DNA from: Paraoerskovia marina DSM 21750
GTDB taxonomy: Bacteria > Actinomycetota > Actinomycetes > Actinomycetales > Cellulomonadaceae
DNA: 64,000 nucleotides
Assembly (NCBI RefSeq): GCF_000701465.1
Contig: NZ_JNIY01000003.1
Location: forward strand, 310,001-374,000
Reading direction: 5' to 3'
Within the stretch, counting starts at the first letter, position 1. Each line of letters starts with the position of its first letter. The translations under genes and the position numbers were made by a program. Shown one piece after another: positions 1 to 8,100 of this stretch. A model generated the notes under the pieces. It saw nothing but the letters and a program-made list of their open reading frames with translations. It had not been told where the DNA came from and ran no database searches.

Positions 1-61
1 CAGCCGTCTCATAGCACCGGGGTTCGTAATGGAGACATCACCTGATCCCCGGAGGGCAAAG

Positions 62-679
62 ATGGACCAGATCATTCTTTTCACGGCCGACATCGTGGCA
101 ATCGCTATCCTGACGTTCGGCCTCTACTTCCCGCGGCACCGTCGCCGTGACCTGGTCACGGCCTACGTCGGCCTGAACGTCGGCGTCCTGGCGGTGGCCG
201 GCGCGCTGGCATCCAGCACCGTCGGCGCGGGTCTCGGTCTGGGCCTCTTCGGCGTCCTGTCGATCATCCGCCTGCGCTCCTCCGAGATCGCGCAGCACGA
301 GGTCGCCTACTACTTCGCGGCGCTCGCGCTCGGACTCCTCGGTGGCCTGGGCGCCTCCGGCACGGGTCTGGTCCTGAGCGTCTCGCTCATGGCCCTGATC
401 GTCGTGGCGATGGCGTTCGCGGACAGCCCGGCCCTGCTCGGTCGGTATCGCAACGAGTACGTCGTCATCGACCGGGCGATCCCCGACGAGACCGGTCAGA
501 CGGCCTACCTCGAGAACCTGCTCGGCGGTCGCGTCCGCTCGATCACCGTCCAGCGCCTCGACCTGGTGAACGACACCACCACCGTCAACGTCCGGTACGA
601 GGTCGGCGCAGGCCGCACCTCCGGCCGCACCGAGACGGGGACCGAGAGCCGTTCTGCCGCACGGGTGAACGCACGATGA
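62..679 (+). CDS. DUF4956 family membrane protein
   Basis: A 205-residue protein with about four hydrophobic segments in its first 125 residues and a soluble C-terminal domain. The stretch FGVLSIIRLRSSEI is typical of the DUF4956 family, whose function is unknown. I prefer the ATG at 62 because GGAGG lies just upstream at 50-54; an in-frame ATG at 29 lacks such a site. The stop overlaps the start of the next gene (ATGA), so the two are translationally coupled. In many bacteria DUF4956 genes sit beside VTC-domain genes, as here, which suggests a membrane partner of the putative polyphosphate polymerase. That role is inference. Confidence 0.9.
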   Translation: MDQIILFTADIVAIAILTFGLYFPRHRRRDLVTAYVGLNVGVLAVAGALASSTVGAGLGLGLFGVLSIIRLRSSEIAQHEVAYYFAALALGLLGGLGASGTGLVLSVSLMALIVVAMAFADSPALLGRYRNEYVVIDRAIPDETGQTAYLENLLGGRVRSITVQRLDLVNDTTTVNVRYEVGAGRTSGRTETGTESRSAARVNAR

Positions 680-1470
680 GCGCGCCGACGGTGGAGCAGA
701 GGTCGACCATGACGACGGACCGGCTGAACCCGATCGGGCTCGAGGAACTGGACCTTCACGCCGCGCTGCAGACGCGGGTGGACCGCAAGTACCTCGTGCC
801 GACGCCGGCCCTGGACGGGATCCTGCGGGGACTCCTCTCCGCAGAGCCCGGTGTCCGGGTGCTGGAGATCGACGGACAGCGCGACTTCGGGTACGCCTCG
901 CAGTACTTCGACACCCCGGACCTGGCGAGCTTCCGCTCGGCGGCGCACCGCCGTCGTCGTCGCTTCAAGGTCCGCACGCGGACCTACCTCGACTCGGGCC
1001 TGTGCCGGCTGGAGGTCAAGACCCGCGGGTCGCGGGGGACCACGGTCAAGCACCGCACGGACCACGACCACGCACCCGACAGTCTCGGGACCGGTGTCGA
1101 GTTCGTCGGCGAGGTGCTGCGGATGACACGGGCGCTGCCCGTCGACCCGCGAACCCTCGAGCCGACCCTGCGCACGGAGTACCGGCGCATGACGCTCCTC
1201 CTCCCCCAGACGGCGTCCCGCGCCACCATCGACACCCACCTCGAGTGGTACGACGGCGGAGCTCACCTCGCGGTGGGCGACGTGGCGGTCGTCGAGACCA
1301 AGAGCGGGTCCCAGGCCGGAACCCTCGACCGTGTGCTCTGGGCGCGCGGCATCCGGCCGGCACGGATCTCGAAGTTCGGAGCAGGCCTCGCGGCCCTCCG
1401 TCCCGAGCTGCCTGCGACGCGGTGGCGTCGCGCACTCGATCACCAGCTTGACCTGACGTGGAACGACTGA
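676..1470 (+). CDS. VTC-domain (polyphosphate polymerase-like) protein
   Basis: A 264-residue soluble protein of the VTC/CYTH-like triphosphate-tunnel family; the yeast relative Vtc4 makes polyphosphate from ATP. Visible family features are RVDRKYLVP near residue 35, a substrate-contacting YFDTPDLASFRSAAHRRRRR region, the basic strands FKVRTRTY and LEVKTRG, LRTEYRR, and the acidic/basic pair in VVETKSG near residue 208. The expected tunnel residues (Arg, Lys, Glu) look intact, so it may be active. It has no transmembrane segment of its own and probably works with the membrane protein encoded upstream through the 4-bp overlap. The actual product (polyphosphate or another polymer) cannot be told from sequence. 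Confidence 0.88.
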   Translation: MSAPTVEQRSTMTTDRLNPIGLEELDLHAALQTRVDRKYLVPTPALDGILRGLLSAEPGVRVLEIDGQRDFGYASQYFDTPDLASFRSAAHRRRRRFKVRTRTYLDSGLCRLEVKTRGSRGTTVKHRTDHDHAPDSLGTGVEFVGEVLRMTRALPVDPRTLEPTLRTEYRRMTLLLPQTASRATIDTHLEWYDGGAHLAVGDVAVVETKSGSQAGTLDRVLWARGIRPARISKFGAGLAALRPELPATRWRRALDHQLDLTWND

Positions 1471-1480
1471 AGGAGACACC

Positions 1481-3313
1481 ATGCGACGCACACCCCTCTT
1501 CCTGATCGCCTCGACGGCGACGCTCGGCCTGGTCCTGACCGGCTGCGCAGCGACCGACGAGTCGGCGACCGACGACGTCTCGACGGGGTCGACCGCCTCG
1601 GGGGACGAGGTCTCCTCGGACTCTGACGACAGCGCCTCGTACGACGGCGACGCCACCGTCGAGGAGATCATGGCCGACAACGAGGACGTCGGTGACACCG
1701 ACGCCGCGGCCGACGCGGAGGTCGTCGACATCACGCTCGACGGCGGCACCGCGTCCTCGGACGCCGAGGGCGTCGAGGTCGACGGCTCGACCGTCACCAT
1801 CACGCAGGAGGGCGCCTACCGGATCTCCGGCACGCTCGACGACGGACAGATCGTCGTGGCGGCGCCCGAGGACGCCCAGGTCCGTCTGATCCTGGACGAC
1901 GCCGACATCACCTCGTCGACGGGCTCGGCAATCTCGGTCGAGGAGGCCGACGACGTCGTGATCGAGCTCGCGGACGGGTCGGACAACCACGTGGCCGACG
2001 CGGAGAGCTACGCCGACACCGGCGAGGACGCGCCGAACGCCGCGATCTACTCGACGGCGGACCTCGGGATCACCGGCACCGGTGCGCTGACGGTCGAGGG
2101 CAACGCGAACGACGGCATCACCAGCAAGGACGGCCTCGTCATCGACTCCGGCGACATCACCGTGACCGCCGTCGACGACGGCGTGCGCGGCAAGGACCAG
2201 CTGGTCGTCCTCGACGGCACGCTGACGGTCACCGCGGGCGGCGACGGGCTCAAGGCCGACAACGAGGACGACGCCGACCGTGGCTACGTGTACCTCGCGG
2301 GCGGCACCGTGGACGTGACCGCGGGCGCCGACGGGATCGACGCCGCGCAGGACGCCCTTATCGACGGGGCGACGGTCACCGTCGTCGCCGGAGGCGGGCA
2401 CGAGGAGAGCGTGGCCGACGACGCCTCCGCCAAGGGCGTGAAGGCCGGGATCGCCCTGGTCATCGGGTCCGGGACCGTGACCGTCGACGCCGCCGACGAC
2501 GCGCTGCACTCGGACGGCCTCGTGGCCGTGCCGGGTGGAGACGTGACCGTCGCCTCCGGCGACGACGGTGTCCACGCCGACGGCAACCTCAACCTCGAGG
2601 GCGGCAACGTCACCGTGACGGCCTCCTACGAGGGGCTCGAGGGCTCGGACATCCTGATCGCCGACGGGGACATCGACCTGACGTCGACCGACGACGCGAT
2701 CAACGCGGCCCTCACGGCCGACGACGCCGTCGAGCAGCAGGCCCGTGCCGACGGCAGCGGTGGCGGGTACGGCACCGAGGAGGTCGGTGACTTCAGCTTC
2801 ATCGTCACCGGGGGCACGATCCTCGTGGACGCCGAGGGCGACGGGCTCGACTCGAACGGGTCGATCGACATCCAGGGTGGCGAGATCGTCGTCGCCGGGC
2901 CGACGACGGACGGCGAGGCCCCCATGGACGCCAACGGCACGTTCACGATCTCCGGCGGTGACCTGCTCGCCTACGGCAGCTCCGGCATGGCGAGCGCGCC
3001 CGACCTCGACTCGGAGCAGGTCTCCGTCTTCTTCCTCCTGGACGCGGCGCAGGCCTCCGGGTCCACGGCGGAGCTCGTCTCCTCGGACGGCACGGTGCTC
3101 GCCACCTTCGACGCGACGCGGGACTTCCAGTCCGTCGTCTGGTCGGGCGACGACCTCACCGAGGGCGACCACGTGACCCTGGTGGTCGACGGCACCGAGG
3201 TCGCGACCGCGACCGCCGGCGACTACGAGGAGGGCGAGGCGACCGGCGGCGCGGGTGGCCCCGGCGAGATGCCCGGTGGCGGTGCGCCGGGTGGCGAGAT
3301 GCCGCAGGTCTGA
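1481..3313 (+). CDS. Cthe_2159-type carbohydrate-binding lipoprotein
   Basis: A 610-residue exported lipoprotein: a signal peptide ends in the lipobox VLTGC (Cys22), followed by an acidic Ser/Asp/Glu linker (residues 23-75). Most of the protein consists of short repeated strands rich in Gly, Asp and Thr with motifs such as GDDGVHADG, ADGIDAAQDA and GDGLDSNGS. This is the signature of the Cthe_2159 family, a right-handed beta-helix that in Clostridium thermocellum binds calcium and acidic polysaccharide. The C-terminus is a Gly/Pro/Met-rich tail. AAGGAG lies just before the ATG and only 10 bp separate it from the VTC gene, so it is likely in the same operon. Its partner polymer at the cell surface is unknown. 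Confidence 0.88.
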   Translation: MRRTPLFLIASTATLGLVLTGCAATDESATDDVSTGSTASGDEVSSDSDDSASYDGDATVEEIMADNEDVGDTDAAADAEVVDITLDGGTASSDAEGVEVDGSTVTITQEGAYRISGTLDDGQIVVAAPEDAQVRLILDDADITSSTGSAISVEEADDVVIELADGSDNHVADAESYADTGEDAPNAAIYSTADLGITGTGALTVEGNANDGITSKDGLVIDSGDITVTAVDDGVRGKDQLVVLDGTLTVTAGGDGLKADNEDDADRGYVYLAGGTVDVTAGADGIDAAQDALIDGATVTVVAGGGHEESVADDASAKGVKAGIALVIGSGTVTVDAADDALHSDGLVAVPGGDVTVASGDDGVHADGNLNLEGGNVTVTASYEGLEGSDILIADGDIDLTSTDDAINAALTADDAVEQQARADGSGGGYGTEEVGDFSFIVTGGTILVDAEGDGLDSNGSIDIQGGEIVVAGPTTDGEAPMDANGTFTISGGDLLAYGSSGMASAPDLDSEQVSVFFLLDAAQASGSTAELVSSDGTVLATFDATRDFQSVVWSGDDLTEGDHVTLVVDGTEVATATAGDYEEGEATGGAGGPGEMPGGGAPGGEMPQV

Positions 3314-3336
3314 CCTGCCGCTCGAGCCCACTCGCT

Positions 3337-3545
3337 GGTCGAGCTCAAACGTCGGTCGAGCTTGTCGAGACCAGTCCGCCGGTCGAGCCAGTCCGCCGGT
3401 CGAGCGAGTCCGCAGGTCGAGCTTGTCGAGACCAGTCCGCCGGTCGAGCCGGAACGCCGGTCGAGCTTGTTGAGACCCCTCGTGGTCTCGACAAGCTCGA
3501 CCGGCGTCGTCGTGCGCTGGTCTCGTCAGGCTCGACCGGCGTCGT
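3337..3545. repeat. cluster of short palindromic repeats, GGTCGAGCTTGTCGAGACC type
   Basis: The space between two convergent genes is almost filled with copies and partial copies of GGTCGAGCTTGTCGAGACC in both orientations, joined by short (A)GTCCGCC linkers. Each unit is itself an imperfect palindrome, and an opposed pair near 3465-3500 could form a long hairpin. The cluster ends right at the stop codon of the minus-strand anti-sigma gene. It probably acts as a REP-like element or transcription terminator. The same core recurs near 33032 and inside the gene at 52454. Confidence 0.85.
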
Positions 3546-3547
3546 CG

Positions 3548-4339
3548 TCAGATCTGCAGACCGCCGCGGACGATCGAGTCGCCCGAGTGCGAGGGGTCGC
3601 CGTCGAAGTGCTCCTCGGAGACGTCGACGAGCGGGTAGTCGCCCACGTCCAGCCCCTCGGGGATGTCGAACGTCCCCTCGTCGCCCTCGAGCACGCCGAG
3701 GCTGACGAGCCCGCTGAGGTCGTCGGCGATGAGCCAGACCTCGTGGTAGCCGTCGTCGCTCGCCGGGGCGTCCATGCTGACGACCACCTGTCGGCGCCCG
3801 TCCTCGGACTCCTCGAGCTGCGCGGCCCCGGTGGCGCCGTCCCAGTCGGGCAGTGCGTCGAGGGTGGCGCTGGCGACCGTCGTCGTCCCTGCCGGCTCCT
3901 CGAGATCGCGCCGCTCCCAGAGCACGCCGCCGCCCACGCCGACGACGAGCGCGACGCTGGCCGCTGCGGCGATCCATCCCGCGGAGTAGCGGCGTCGTCG
4001 GCGCTCGCCGAGGTCGGTGACCGTCGCGGCGGACTCCTCGGAGTCGTCTGCCTCGTCCTCGACCCCGGCTTCGGTCCCAGCCCCAGCCTCAGCCTCAGCG
4101 TCGTCCTCCTCGCCGAGTCCAAGCTCGGCACACACGCCCTCCCAGACGCTCGCGGACGGCGCGACGAGGCGGTCCTCGTCGGTCAGGCTGCGGCCGACGG
4201 CGGCTGCGTCGCCGAGGGCGGCGAGCTCCGCCTGACACTCGTGGCACGAGCGGAGGTGGTCGTGCTCGTCGGGCGCCGCGGCGTCGTTCTCGCCCAGCGC
4301 CAGGAGCGCGAGGGTCTCCGGGTCAACGTGCTGCACCAT
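3548..4339 (-). CDS. anti-sigma factor, RskA family
   Basis: A 263-residue single-pass membrane protein. The N-terminal cytoplasmic part has the zinc-finger motif HLRSCHEC (HxxxCxxC, near residue 32) used to hold ECF sigma factors. An acidic linker, a transmembrane segment ([19 protein letters not shown], about residues 135-155) and an extracellular RskA domain follow. The start at 4339 is supported by GGAGGTGG just upstream and overlaps the end of the sigma-factor gene by 17 bp, as expected for a coupled sigma/anti-sigma pair. The likely role is to sequester that sigma factor until regulated proteolysis releases it. The downstream sortase and DUF4397 genes lie upstream of this pair on the same strand. 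Confidence 0.9.
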   Translation of the reverse strand: MVQHVDPETLALLALGENDAAAPDEHDHLRSCHECQAELAALGDAAAVGRSLTDEDRLVAPSASVWEGVCAELGLGEEDDAEAEAGAGTEAGVEDEADDSEESAATVTDLGERRRRRYSAGWIAAAASVALVVGVGGGVLWERRDLEEPAGTTTVASATLDALPDWDGATGAAQLEESEDGRRQVVVSMDAPASDDGYHEVWLIADDLSGLVSLGVLEGDEGTFDIPEGLDVGDYPLVDVSEEHFDGDPSHSGDSIVRGGLQI

Positions 4340-4910
4340 CCACCTCCAATCGTGTGCGCAGGCGAGCGAGGCTACGCCTGACGTGGCTCTTGACGGTGCC
4401 GAGGGGCAACGACAGCTCCTCGGCGATCTGCGTGTGCGTGAGGTCGCGGTAGAACGCGAGTCGGAGGATCGTCCGCCCCGGGTCACCGAGGTTCTCCAGC
4501 TCGTCCGCCACCAGGATCCGGTCCACGGCGGGGCCGCCGACCGGGTCGCTCTCTCCTACGGGGTTCGGAGCGGTGGCCTCGGCGGCGTGCTCCTGCTTGA
4601 TCACCCTGCTCCGGGCGGCATGGACGTCGGCGATCTTGTGCCGTGCGATGCCGAGCAGCCAGGTCGAGAGCTTGGCGCGGTCGACGTCGTACCGGTCGCG
4701 CGACCGCCATGCGGCGACGAAGACCTGCTGCGTGACGTCCTCCGCGTCGGTCCGGTCGCCGAGCGACCGGAGCGCGACGGTGTGGACGAGGGCTGACCAG
4801 CGCCGGTAGGCGTCGGCGAGGCCGGTCTCGGAACCGCTGGCGAAGGCCCGTGCGATGCGGGCGTCGGCGTCCGCGGTCGCGACGGCTGCACCGTCGTCGG
4901 CTGCGGTCAC
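4323..4910 (-). CDS. ECF sigma factor, SigK-like
   Basis: A 195-residue extracytoplasmic-function sigma factor. Region 2 is seen in [16 protein letters not shown] (residues 60-75) and [19 protein letters not shown], and region 4 in [21 protein letters not shown] followed by [22 protein letters not shown] start at 4910 is preceded by GGAGGA. Together with the overlapping RskA-type gene it forms a SigK/RskA-like module. SigK regulons in mycobacteria govern exported proteins; here the neighbours on the same strand are a sortase and a surface protein, so a cell-surface regulon is plausible but not shown. Confidence 0.92.
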   Translation of the reverse strand: MTAADDGAAVATADADARIARAFASGSETGLADAYRRWSALVHTVALRSLGDRTDAEDVTQQVFVAAWRSRDRYDVDRAKLSTWLLGIARHKIADVHAARSRVIKQEHAAEATAPNPVGESDPVGGPAVDRILVADELENLGDPGRTILRLAFYRDLTHTQIAEELSLPLGTVKSHVRRSLARLRTRLEVDGAAR

Positions 4911-4964
4911 GGGCGATCCTCCGGGTCGGCTGTCCTTGCTGATAGGAAAAGTACCGTAATCGGG

Positions 4965-5693
4965 CTAGCTCTGCGGGACGGCGGTCACGATGACGTTGTC
5001 CTCGTAGTGCCCGACGTCCGCGTCCCACCGTCCGCCGCAGGTGACCATCACGAGTCGACGATCTCCGGTGCGGTCGAAGAGCTCGTCGAGGGGGACGTCC
5101 ACCTTCGCGGTCTGTTCCACGGTCTCCACTGTGTAGTTGTAGGTGTTCCCCTCCGTGTCGGTCAGGGTGACGCTGTCGCCCGGGGCGGCGTCGGTGAGGC
5201 GGGCGAACTCACCCAGCCCGTCGTCGTAGGTGTCGACGTGCGAGGCGAGGACGACGGTGCCGGTGTCGTCGCCCGGAGCTGCAGCGTATTGGTACCAGCC
5301 GGCGACGGTGCCCGACTCCGGCAGGCTCATCGTGCCGTCGGGGTCGACGCCCTCGGGCTCGACGGGGACGTCGATGTCGAGGCCTTCGACGACGAGTCGC
5401 GTCGGGTCGGGGGCGTCCGGTTCGGGGGTGGCTGCCCGGACGGGGACGTCCGGGACTGCCGTGGTGGTCGCGGCCGCGTCGTCGGACGGTGGAGGAGTCG
5501 TCCCGTCCGACGGCGCGGGTTCCGCTCGAGCCGTCGGCCCGGGCTCCGGTCCCGCACCGGAGCCCGGGCCTTCGGCGTACGCCTCCCCGAGGGCGATGAC
5601 CCCGAGAAGGGCGAGGAGGGCGAGGAGCCCGGCCACGGCGGCGAGGTGAGTCGCACGCCGGGCCGAGCCCTTCGCGGGTGTCGAGTGACGCAT
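4965..5693 (-). CDS. class F sortase
   Basis: A 242-residue membrane-anchored transpeptidase. An N-terminal hydrophobic segment (about residues 18-42) is followed by a long Pro/Ala/Asp linker to residue 100 and a sortase beta-barrel. The catalytic Cys is in VMVTCGG near residue 219, the catalytic His in LASHVDT near residue 151, and an Arg (GGR) follows the Cys. Class F sortases of Actinobacteria attach or process surface proteins by their sorting signals. It lies 19 bp after the DUF4397 gene and 54 bp before the sigma-factor gene on one strand, so one transcript may carry all four. The DUF4397 neighbour has no visible LPXTG-like motif, so its substrate is not clear. Confidence 0.92.
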   Translation of the reverse strand: MRHSTPAKGSARRATHLAAVAGLLALLALLGVIALGEAYAEGPGSGAGPEPGPTARAEPAPSDGTTPPPSDDAAATTTAVPDVPVRAATPEPDAPDPTRLVVEGLDIDVPVEPEGVDPDGTMSLPESGTVAGWYQYAAAPGDDTGTVVLASHVDTYDDGLGEFARLTDAAPGDSVTLTDTEGNTYNYTVETVEQTAKVDVPLDELFDRTGDRRLVMVTCGGRWDADVGHYEDNVIVTAVPQS

Positions 5694-5712
5694 GTGAAGC
5701 CGGATGCCTCTC

Positions 5713-6555
5713 TCAGCTGTTGTTGTGCTCGCGGGCCGCGCGGACCAGCATGACGGACGAGGCGCCGATCAGCAGGAGGACGAATCCTCCGAGGATCCCG
5801 ACGGCTGCGGGGCCGAACGTGCCCTGCTCGGCCGCTGCACCGGTCTCGCCGGCGTCGACGCCCGAGGGCGCGGAGTCCATGCCCTCGACGGTCTGCGTGG
5901 CGAGCGCGAGGTTGTCGTCGTCGAGCGAGCCCCAGGCGTACGCGATCGTGTTGACGCCCTCGGCGACGTCGACGTCTGCCGGGCCGATGACCGGGTCCGT
6001 GGTCCCGGCCGCGGCGACCGACGCGGAGACGGTGCCGGCCGGCAGGTCCAGGACCTGCTCGTCGGGGTTCTCGAGACCCTCGATCACGGGGCTGTCGCCC
6101 GCGAGGACGTCGACGGCGGGCGCTGCGGCGACGTGGCGGACCGTCAGTCGGCCCTCGCCGGCGGCGATGTCCGAGGTGTCGTTGGTGAACAGCGACGCCG
6201 TCGGGGTTCCCTCCGCGTCGAGGTGTGCGACGGCCGTGTAGTTCATGTCGGCCTCGAGCGGCAGGTCGACGGGCCCGATGGCCGGGTCGCTGTCGTCCTC
6301 GGCGTCCGAGGCCGTGATCGCCACGGTGTAGGTGCCGGGGGCGAGCTCGAGCGGTCCGGCGAGGTCGCCGGGCTCGAAGTCGTCGAGGGTGAGGTCTCCG
6401 TTGACGTAGACGTCGACCGTGAGGTCGGGGACGCCGTGCAGGACGGAGAGCATCGCGTCCCCGTCGGCGGCGTTGGCGGGCAGAGCGAGCGCGGTGCTGG
6501 CTCCGAGGGCGAGGGTGGCGGTGCCGATGGCGGCGACCGTGCGGTTCGTGCGCAT
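5713..6555 (-). CDS. DUF4397 domain surface protein
   Basis: A 280-residue exported protein: signal peptide with cleavage near ALPANAADG (residue 30), two DUF4397-like beta-sandwich repeats (about residues 33-215; VLHGVPDLTVDVYVNG and VRHVAAAPAVDVLAG open each half), and a C-terminal transmembrane helix (about 247-270) ending in a short basic tail. The function of DUF4397 is not known; such proteins are common on the actinobacterial surface and often adjoin class F sortase genes, as here. GGAGG lies five bases before the ATG. No sorting motif precedes the helix, so it is probably a simple membrane-anchored protein. Confidence 0.88.
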   Translation of the reverse strand: MRTNRTVAAIGTATLALGASTALALPANAADGDAMLSVLHGVPDLTVDVYVNGDLTLDDFEPGDLAGPLELAPGTYTVAITASDAEDDSDPAIGPVDLPLEADMNYTAVAHLDAEGTPTASLFTNDTSDIAAGEGRLTVRHVAAAPAVDVLAGDSPVIEGLENPDEQVLDLPAGTVSASVAAAGTTDPVIGPADVDVAEGVNTIAYAWGSLDDDNLALATQTVEGMDSAPSGVDAGETGAAAEQGTFGPAAVGILGGFVLLLIGASSVMLVRAAREHNNS

Positions 6556-6743
6556 GAAGTCCTCCAGGTGTCCGGCCTCGTCCGTGAAGGGACGAGAACT
6601 GCATGTGACGTGCTTGCACAGGGATGTTCAGACGGAGGGGGGCGATCGGATGCACTCGGGTTCAACTAATTTTCCCGGGACTGCTGATCCACACCTGTGG
6701 GCGACCGGCGGCGAGCGTCGGTGGCGACCGTCACACTGGCGGC

Positions 6744-7760
6744 ATGGACCACGAAGAAGCCCGTCGCACCAAGCTCCAGCTCGTCGACCACGCCCGCGAC
6801 CTCGTCGATCGCGCCGCTCCCGTGACGGCACGGTCCGGCGGCTCGCCGTCCGACGACGCACCCGGGCCCGGGTCCGTCCCGTCCCTGGCGCTGGGGCTGG
6901 CGCCGCGCGGGGACGGTCGCTACGCCATCGCCGTCCGCTACCCGCTCGGATATCCGCAGGTCCGCAGCATCGCCCGGCGACTGGCCGCCGAGATCGGCCC
7001 GGGGACCGACGTGCGGCGGACCGGGCGCGTGACGGCGCTGCGCACCGGCCCGCGCCCGCCCGTGGTGACTGCCCAGGCCGCCGGGGAGACGGGGCGCGTC
7101 CGCCCGCTGCGCCCCGGCGTCTCGATCGCTCACGTCCGCGTGACCGCCGGAACGCTCGGAGCGTTCGTCCGGCGCGTCGACGACCCAGCGGTCTACGCGC
7201 TGTCCAACTATCACGTGCTCGTCGGCGACCCCACCGCACAGGTCGGGGACGTCGTCGTGCAGCCCGGCCCGGCCGACGGCGGCGGTGCACCGGAGGACCG
7301 CGTGGGGGAGCTCGCCGACTTCGCGCCCCTGGCGCCCGGGACGACCGCCACCGTCGACGCCGCGATCGCACGCCTGGACGAGGCCGGCGTCGACGCGACC
7401 TACCCGGTCGGGACGATCACCTCGACCGCGGTCGCCCTCGGCGGCGAGACCGTGGGCAAGAGCGGTCGGACCACCGGCGTGACGGCCGGACGCGTCACCG
7501 CGATCGAGCTCGACGACATCGTCGTCGGCTACGGTCCGGGGCTCGGCGCCCTCCGGTTCGACGACCAGATCGAGGTCGAGTCCACGGGTTCCGGGCCGTT
7601 CTCCCGCGGAGGAGACTCGGGATCGCTGGTGTACCGGTCGGACGGCGTCGCGCTCGGACTGCTCTTTGCCGGGTCCGAGACCGGGGGAGAGAATGGGACC
7701 GGGCTGACCTACGTCAACCCGATCGACACCGTGCTCCAGGCGCTCGACGTCTCCCTGTGA
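6744..7760 (+). CDS. trypsin-like serine protease
   Basis: A 338-residue protein with a chymotrypsin-fold domain in its C-terminal two thirds. The catalytic triad is visible as His in LSNYHVLVG (about residue 157), Asp in TVDAAIARLDE (about 205) and Ser in SRGGDSGSLVY (about 293). The N-terminal 120 residues hold a pro-domain-like unit (LGLAPRGDGRYAIAVRYP...TGRVTAL). No signal peptide is evident, so export is uncertain. The ATG at 6744 was chosen because the protein starts there with a clear acidic helix, while upstream codons run into the promoter region. A small protein encoded 55 bp downstream resembles the N-terminal unit. Confidence 0.85.
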   Translation: MDHEEARRTKLQLVDHARDLVDRAAPVTARSGGSPSDDAPGPGSVPSLALGLAPRGDGRYAIAVRYPLGYPQVRSIARRLAAEIGPGTDVRRTGRVTALRTGPRPPVVTAQAAGETGRVRPLRPGVSIAHVRVTAGTLGAFVRRVDDPAVYALSNYHVLVGDPTAQVGDVVVQPGPADGGGAPEDRVGELADFAPLAPGTTATVDAAIARLDEAGVDATYPVGTITSTAVALGGETVGKSGRTTGVTAGRVTAIELDDIVVGYGPGLGALRFDDQIEVESTGSGPFSRGGDSGSLVYRSDGVALGLLFAGSETGGENGTGLTYVNPIDTVLQALDVSL

Positions 7761-7815
7761 CCCCGAGGCGACCGCCGAGCGGCGAGGCGCGGTGAACCCG
7801 AGGCCGGAGGCACCG

Positions 7816-8046
7816 ATGGCAGGGCTCGACGAGGCACGCGAGGCCAAGGCCGCGCTGCGCCGCGAGCTCGACGGCTGCGACGGCGTCGGCGGGATCGGGA
7901 TCGCGCCGGACTCAGCGGAGTCGCCACCGACCGCCTACGTCGTCCGCGTGCTCGTGACCGACGAGTCCGCCGCCGCGAGGGTGCCCGACGAGGTGCACGG
8001 CGTCCACGTGCGGGTCGTGCTGACGGGGACGATCGAGGCCCAGTAG
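7816..8046 (+). CDS. small protein resembling the protease N-terminal domain
   Basis: A 76-residue soluble protein of unknown function, encoded just after the trypsin-like protease. Its pattern GIGIAP...AYVVRVLVTD...VHGVHVRVVLTGTIEAQ matches, by eye, the pattern LGLAP...YAIAVRYP...GTDVRRTGRVTAL in the first 120 residues of that protease. Such N-terminal units are often pro-domains, so this could be a free-standing inhibitor or folding helper; that is inference. The ATG at 7816 has GGAGG five bases upstream; a GTG at 7792 is a weaker alternative. Confidence 0.65.
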   Translation: MAGLDEAREAKAALRRELDGCDGVGGIGIAPDSAESPPTAYVVRVLVTDESAAARVPDEVHGVHVRVVLTGTIEAQ

Positions 8047-8100
8047 GGGCGGAGGCCTCGTCGGCGGACCTGGCACGGGGACTCCCGTTCGTCGACGCGA

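Noticed and set aside
5697-6669. Plus-strand frame opposite the DUF4397 gene
   Set aside because: The minus strand encodes a signal peptide, two repeats and a membrane helix; the plus frame has none.
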